In this document: one piece after another, positions 6,456-9,729 of the stretch
How positions within the stretch are numbered: the stretch's first letter is position 1
Layout: each line of letters begins with the position of its first letter
Assembly: GCA_020860865.1 (NCBI GenBank)
Contig: JAJBTL010000040.1
Coordinates: 1-9,729 of the forward strand
Origin: Planctomycetota bacterium
Lineage (GTDB): Bacteria > Planctomycetota > SZUA-567
Direction: 5' to 3'
DNA: 9,729 bases
Notes under the pieces: generated by a model
Database searches by the model: none
Told to the model about the DNA's origin: nothing
Seen by the model: only the letters and a program-made list of their open reading frames with translations
Translations under genes and position numbers: made by a program

Positions 6456-6582
6456 AAAATGTAACATTACTCACACGCGCCGTCCACGGCCGCCTAAACT
6501 CCCAGACCCGTTGCACCGCTCACTACACGTTCACGATTTCTTCACGGCTCCGTGTCCTATTTGCGCGCTATCCAACCGCCTC

Positions 6583-6589
6583 AGGGGAG
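6583..6589 (+). promoter_or_regulatory. Shine-Dalgarno site fixing the rhaB start
   Basis: AGGGGAG lies 4 bases before the ATG at 6594. It supports that start over an in-frame GTG at 6552 and over the ATG at 6609, which is too far from it. The spacing is on the short side. Confidence 0.7.
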
Positions 6590-6593
6590 TGCC

Positions 6594-7997
6594 ATGCATA
6601 CCTATTATATGGCCATCGACGTCGGCGCTTCGAGCGGCAGGCATATTCTCGGCTGGCTCGAGGACGGGGTCATCCGCCTCGAGGAGGTGCACCGGTTTAC
6701 GAACGGGCCGGTCAAGCGGGACACCTGCATGGCCTGGGACGTCGACCACATCAGGAAAGAAATGATCGCCGGCCTCCGGAAGGCGGGGGATATCGGCAAG
6801 CGTCCGGACAGCCTCGGCGTCGATACCTGGGGCGTGGATTTCGCCCTGTTGGACAAGGACGACCAGGTTCTTGGCGATGTCGTCTGTTACCGCGATCGCC
6901 GGACGCGGGGGATGATGGACGAGGTGTTCGCCCGCATGCCGGTGGAGGAATTGTACGCCCGCACCGGTATCCAGATAATGTACATTAACACCGTCTTCCA
7001 CCTGATGGCGGTCAAGCTTGGCCAACCTGAACTCCTCGCTCAGGCGCGGACCTGCCTGATGATGCCGAACTTCCTGTCCTTCCTCCTCTCCGGCGTCAAG
7101 AAGAATGAATACACCATGGCGTCGACATCGCAACTGGTCAATGCCGAAACGGGAATGTGGGACGAAGAAATCTTCATCCGCCTCGGCTTTCCCCTGGACG
7201 CCTTCCCGGCCCTCGAAATGCCGGGTACGCCGGCCGGGAGCCTGACGCCGAGCATCAAGGCTGCAGTCGGCTACGACTGCCGCGTCATGCTGCCGCCGTC
7301 CCACGACACCGCCTCCGCCGTCCTCGCCCTGCCGGCGGTGGACGACGAATCCATCTACATAAGTTCCGGCACCTGGTCCCTCATGGGCATCGAACGGCTC
7401 AGGCCGGACTGCCGCGACATCTGCCGCCTGGCCGGTTTCGCCAACGAAGGCGGTTATGCCCGGCGCTACCGGTTCCTGAAAAACATCATGGGACTCTGGG
7501 TGATTCAAAACCTCAAGAAGGAAATCGCCCCCGACGTCGACTACGACACCCTGGCGCGAATGGCCCGGGCAGGCATGGATTTCACCGGCACCATCGACGT
7601 CAACGGGCCGGAGTTCCTCATGCCGGACAGCATGAAGGACACCGTTGTCGCGGTGGCTCGGAAGGAACTCGGCGTCGCGCCGAAAACGGACGAACAGATC
7701 CTCGCCGTCGGCTACCGGAGCATTGCCGAAAGTTACGCCGCCACCGCCCGGGCGGTCGAGGCGTTGTCCGGGAAGACGTTCAGCCGCGTCCACATCATGG
7801 GGGGTGGCAGCCAGGACCGGCTCCTCAACCAGCTCACCGTCGAAGCGACGGGTCGGGACATTTATATCGGTCCGGTCGAGGCCACCGCTGTCGGCAACAT
7901 CCTGTCCCAGATGCTGGCGGACGGGGTTTTCCCCGATATGCAGTCGGCCCGGCGGGCGGTGGCGTCGTCGTTCAAGGTCGAACGGGTTGAAGTTTGA
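6594..7997 (+). CDS. rhaB: rhamnulokinase
   Basis: Phosphorylates L-rhamnulose at C1 with ATP in the cytoplasm. It has 467 residues, slightly shorter than E. coli RhaB (489). This FGGY-family kinase opens with the N-terminal ATPase-fold loop AIDVGASSGR (7-16), followed by the rhamnulokinase-typical GVDTWGVDF (75-83) and a likely catalytic base D238 in PPSHDTASAV. ISSGTWSLMG (256-265) and NEGGYARRYRFLKNIMGLW (284-302) follow. Near the C-terminus, GGGSQDRLLNQL and GPVEATAVGN form the second nucleotide-binding part. SHDTASAV and the KNIMGLW region separate it from xylulo- or glycerol kinases; fuculokinase is less similar and would not sit beside rhaA and rhaM. It is first in the rightward operon, 79 bases before rhaA, and likely driven by the promoter at 6405-6432. 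No truncation or missing key residue is seen. Confidence 0.95.
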   Translation: MHTYYMAIDVGASSGRHILGWLEDGVIRLEEVHRFTNGPVKRDTCMAWDVDHIRKEMIAGLRKAGDIGKRPDSLGVDTWGVDFALLDKDDQVLGDVVCYRDRRTRGMMDEVFARMPVEELYARTGIQIMYINTVFHLMAVKLGQPELLAQARTCLMMPNFLSFLLSGVKKNEYTMASTSQLVNAETGMWDEEIFIRLGFPLDAFPALEMPGTPAGSLTPSIKAAVGYDCRVMLPPSHDTASAVLALPAVDDESIYISSGTWSLMGIERLRPDCRDICRLAGFANEGGYARRYRFLKNIMGLWVIQNLKKEIAPDVDYDTLARMARAGMDFTGTIDVNGPEFLMPDSMKDTVVAVARKELGVAPKTDEQILAVGYRSIAESYAATARAVEALSGKTFSRVHIMGGGSQDRLLNQLTVEATGRDIYIGPVEATAVGNILSQMLADGVFPDMQSARRAVASSFKVERVEV

Positions 7998-8076
7998 CTA
8001 AGACACGGTGACGGCGCGGCGGTGTGGATTTTGACTTTTTTAAAGATGACGGCAACAACCACAACGGGGAGAAGCC

Positions 8077-9318
8077 ATGTCGAGATTTGAAACAGCCAAG
8101 GCGATGTATGCGGAGGTCGGCGTCGATGTCGATGCCGCTCTCGCCGCCCTGGACACGATTCACATTTCCATGCACTGCTGGCAGGGGGACGACGTCACCG
8201 GTTTCGAAAGTTCGGACGGGCCGACCGGCGGCATCGCCGCCACCGGGAAGTATCCCGGGAAAGCGCGGAACTTTGACGAATTATGCCAGGATATCCGGAA
8301 GGCCTACTCCCTCATTCCCGGCAAACACCGCCTCAACCTCCACGCCATCTACCCGGCGCCGGGCGACGGGAGCGATCGGGACAGGCTCGAGCCGAAGCAT
8401 TTTTCCCAATGGGTCGATTTCGCCAAGGCGGAAGGGATCGGCCTCGACTTCAACCCGACATTCTTCTCCCATCCGAAGGCCGGCGACACCCTGACCCTGT
8501 CGCACCCGGACGACGGCATCCGCCGCTTCTGGATTGACCACGCCCGCGCCTGCCGCCGCATCGCCGAATACTTCGGCAAGGAACTCGGCACGCCGGCCCT
8601 GAACAATGTCTGGGTGCCGGACGGCTACAAAAATATCCCGGCCGACCGCCTCGGGCCACGGCTCAGGCTGAAGGCATCCCTTGACGACATCTACAGTGAA
8701 AAACTCGACAAGGCGCACCTCTATGACTCGGTGGAGTCGAAGCTGTTCGGCATCGGCGTCGAGGCCTATACGGTTGGCTCGCACGAATTCTACATGAATT
8801 ACGCGGCATATTCCGATGTTCTCTACCTCCTCGACCTCGGCCATTTCCACCCGACCGAATCGGTGGCGGACAAGCTGTCCGCCGTCCTCGCCTTCTCGGA
8901 CAAGGCGGCGCTCCATGTCTCCCGGCCGATCCGCTGGGACAGCGATCACGTCATTATCCTCGATGACGAACTGAAGGAATTGGCGAAGGAAATCGTCCGC
9001 TGCCAGGCCCTGGACAAAGTCCTCCTCGGCCTCGACTTCTTCGACGCCAGCATCAATCGGGTCGGTGCATGGGTGACCGGCATGCGGAACATGCAGAAGG
9101 CCTTCCTCCACGGGCTCCTCATGCCGCACGACCGCTACGCGAAATTGCAGGACGAAGGCCGGTTCGGCGAACTGATGGCGTTGTCCGAAGATTTGCGGCT
9201 CTATCCCCTCGGGGACGTGTGGGATCACTACTGCGAAACGAAGGGCGTGCCGGTCAGGGAAAAATGGTTCGCCGATGTTCTCGGGTACGAGCGGGACGTC
9301 CAGTCGAAACGTGGCTGA
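8077..9318 (+). CDS. rhaA: L-rhamnose isomerase
   Basis: Converts L-rhamnose to L-rhamnulose, the first committed step, as a metal-dependent (Mn/Zn) TIM-barrel enzyme, usually tetrameric. It has 413 residues against about 419 in E. coli. Family hallmarks are ISMHCWQGDDVTGFE (30-44), GGIAATGKYPGKARN (51-65), LHAIYPAP (88-95), LDFNPTFFSHPKAG (123-136), VWVPDGYK (178-185), VEAYTVGSHEFY (228-239), LDLGHFHPTE (252-261) and RWDSDHVIILDD (286-297). E229, D253, H256 and D288/D290 are likely metal or catalytic residues by position. The ATG at 8077 has GGGGAGAA just upstream. The 79-base gap after rhaB has a T run (8035-8041) but no convincing hairpin, so readthrough is expected. rhaM follows 74 bases later. 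The protein looks intact and typical. Confidence 0.97.
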   Translation: MSRFETAKAMYAEVGVDVDAALAALDTIHISMHCWQGDDVTGFESSDGPTGGIAATGKYPGKARNFDELCQDIRKAYSLIPGKHRLNLHAIYPAPGDGSDRDRLEPKHFSQWVDFAKAEGIGLDFNPTFFSHPKAGDTLTLSHPDDGIRRFWIDHARACRRIAEYFGKELGTPALNNVWVPDGYKNIPADRLGPRLRLKASLDDIYSEKLDKAHLYDSVESKLFGIGVEAYTVGSHEFYMNYAAYSDVLYLLDLGHFHPTESVADKLSAVLAFSDKAALHVSRPIRWDSDHVIILDDELKELAKEIVRCQALDKVLLGLDFFDASINRVGAWVTGMRNMQKAFLHGLLMPHDRYAKLQDEGRFGELMALSEDLRLYPLGDVWDHYCETKGVPVREKWFADVLGYERDVQSKRG

Positions 9319-9381
9319 AAAAGCCAGGAAACACGTGACGTGACGATGTTTTTAGGGTGGTGCGAGGGGGCGGTTATCATA

Positions 9382-9387
9382 GAGGAG
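9382..9387 (+). promoter_or_regulatory. Shine-Dalgarno site fixing the rhaM start
   Basis: GAGGAG, 5 bases before the ATG at 9393. It supports the 108-residue form over an in-frame GTG at 9357, which lacks a Shine-Dalgarno site and would add 12 residues not found in the family. Confidence 0.8.
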
Positions 9388-9392
9388 ACGGA

Positions 9393-9719
9393 ATGACGCC
9401 GAGCAAGAAATTCGCCTGGACCTGGAAGGTCAAGCCGGAATGCCTTGACGAATACGTGCGGATGCACCTGGAGCCGTGGCCGGAAATCATGGCCGAACAC
9501 ACCCGGGCCGGCATCCGGAATTATTCGATTTTCCAGAACGGCAACCAGTTCTTCTATGTCTTCGAATGCGACAATGTCCAGGCCGCCTTCGCCTACATCG
9601 ACCAGAGTGACGCCTGCCAGCGCTGGAACGCCATCACGTCCACGATGGTGGAGGGGTCGTTCGCCTTCGGCGCGGCCGCGCCGATTCAGCCGCTCCGGGA
9701 GGTGTTTTACCTCGCCTGA
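9393..9719 (+). CDS. rhaM: L-rhamnose mutarotase
   Basis: Interconverts the alpha and beta anomers of L-rhamnose, supplying the form used by the isomerase. It has 108 residues, close to the roughly 104 of E. coli RhaM; this is a small dimeric ferredoxin-like fold. Family pattern: FAWTWKVKPECLDEYVRMH (7-25), where Y21 and H25 correspond to the E. coli active-site Tyr18 and His22, followed by PWPEI (28-32), NYSIF (43-47), YVFE (55-58), CQRWN (75-79) and the near-invariant C-terminal REVFYLA (102-108). It lies 74 bases after rhaA on the same strand and is probably the third gene of the same transcript. The window ends 10 bases after its stop, so whether more genes (for example a transporter) follow cannot be seen. 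Confidence 0.93.
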   Translation: MTPSKKFAWTWKVKPECLDEYVRMHLEPWPEIMAEHTRAGIRNYSIFQNGNQFFYVFECDNVQAAFAYIDQSDACQRWNAITSTMVEGSFAFGAAAPIQPLREVFYLA

Positions 9720-9729
9720 GTGTTGATAC

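Larger units (their letters stand above)
6118..6593. other. divergent control region between the two operons (476 bases)
   Basis: No gene is supported here. The region contains a leftward promoter (6207-6234), a rightward promoter (6405-6432), three pairs of direct repeats with a 10-bp period, and a GC-rich block (6284-6358) with a 10-bp inverted repeat. Untranslated leaders are about 80 bases on the left and about 155 on the right. Base composition is clearly more AT-rich than the genes, except for the GC block. I see no riboswitch-like or tRNA-like fold. Confidence 0.8.

Noticed and set aside
6531..7793. 420-codon open frame on the minus strand
   Set aside because: Antisense to rhaB, which is unmistakable. 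It has a low-complexity composition.
8281..9228. 315-codon open frame on the minus strand
   Set aside because: Antisense to rhaA, with no motifs.
9332..9353. CACG-TGA-CGTG with a following TTTTT between rhaA and rhaM as a terminator
   Set aside because: The stem is only 4 bp with a 3-base loop, too weak for a convincing terminator, and rhaM belongs with rhaA.
9375..9380. TATCAT as a -10 box for a separate rhaM promoter
   Set aside because: It lies only 12 bases from the ATG and overlaps the ribosome-binding region, with no -35 at the right distance.
1..9729. Mobile elements, CRISPR arrays, tRNA or rRNA genes
   Set aside because: No transposase or integrase signatures, no regularly spaced repeat-spacer pattern, and no cloverleaf or rRNA-like sequence seen.

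Overview
The window is a GC-rich, densely packed bacterial sugar-catabolism locus built around L-rhamnose. Two divergent operons leave a control region of about 476 bases (6118-6593), which is visibly more AT-rich than its surroundings. I cannot name the organism. The GC-rich coding, strong Shine-Dalgarno sites, DeoR-type regulator and enzyme combination point to a heterotrophic bacterium. Verrucomicrobiota/Lentisphaerota, Planctomycetota, Spirochaetota or a high-GC Firmicute are all conceivable; this is inference only.

Left edge (1-168): the last 40 codons of a membrane protein resembling the YibE/F family read rightward. They end just before a GC-rich hairpin flanked by A and T tracts, which probably serves as a shared terminator for that gene and for the leftward operon converging on it.

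Leftward operon (6117 down to 259), in transcription order: a class II aldolase resembling the aldolase half of the fused RhaEW/YuxG protein; a DeoR-family regulator broken by a one-base frameshift; a PHP-domain protein of unknown substrate; an unusually long (565 aa) zinc-type dehydrogenase resembling L-sorbose-1-phosphate reductase (SorE), with what looks like a duplicated Rossmann domain; and a short-chain dehydrogenase resembling sorbitol-6-phosphate dehydrogenase (SrlD/SorD). Gaps are 13-70 bases, so one transcript is likely.

Rightward operon (6594 to 9719): rhamnulokinase (rhaB), L-rhamnose isomerase (rhaA) and L-rhamnose mutarotase (rhaM). With the aldolase these give beta/alpha-rhamnose interconversion, then rhamnose to rhamnulose to rhamnulose-1-phosphate to DHAP plus L-lactaldehyde. 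No transporter and no classical lactaldehyde dehydrogenase or FucO-type reductase is present; the SDR and the long dehydrogenase are the only redox candidates.

The core pathway is ordinary. The parts worth a second look are the SorD/SorE-like pair inside a rhamnose locus, the duplicated-domain dehydrogenase, the PHP protein, the frameshifted regulator, and a divergent control region with three pairs of direct repeats spaced exactly one helical turn (10 bp) apart.
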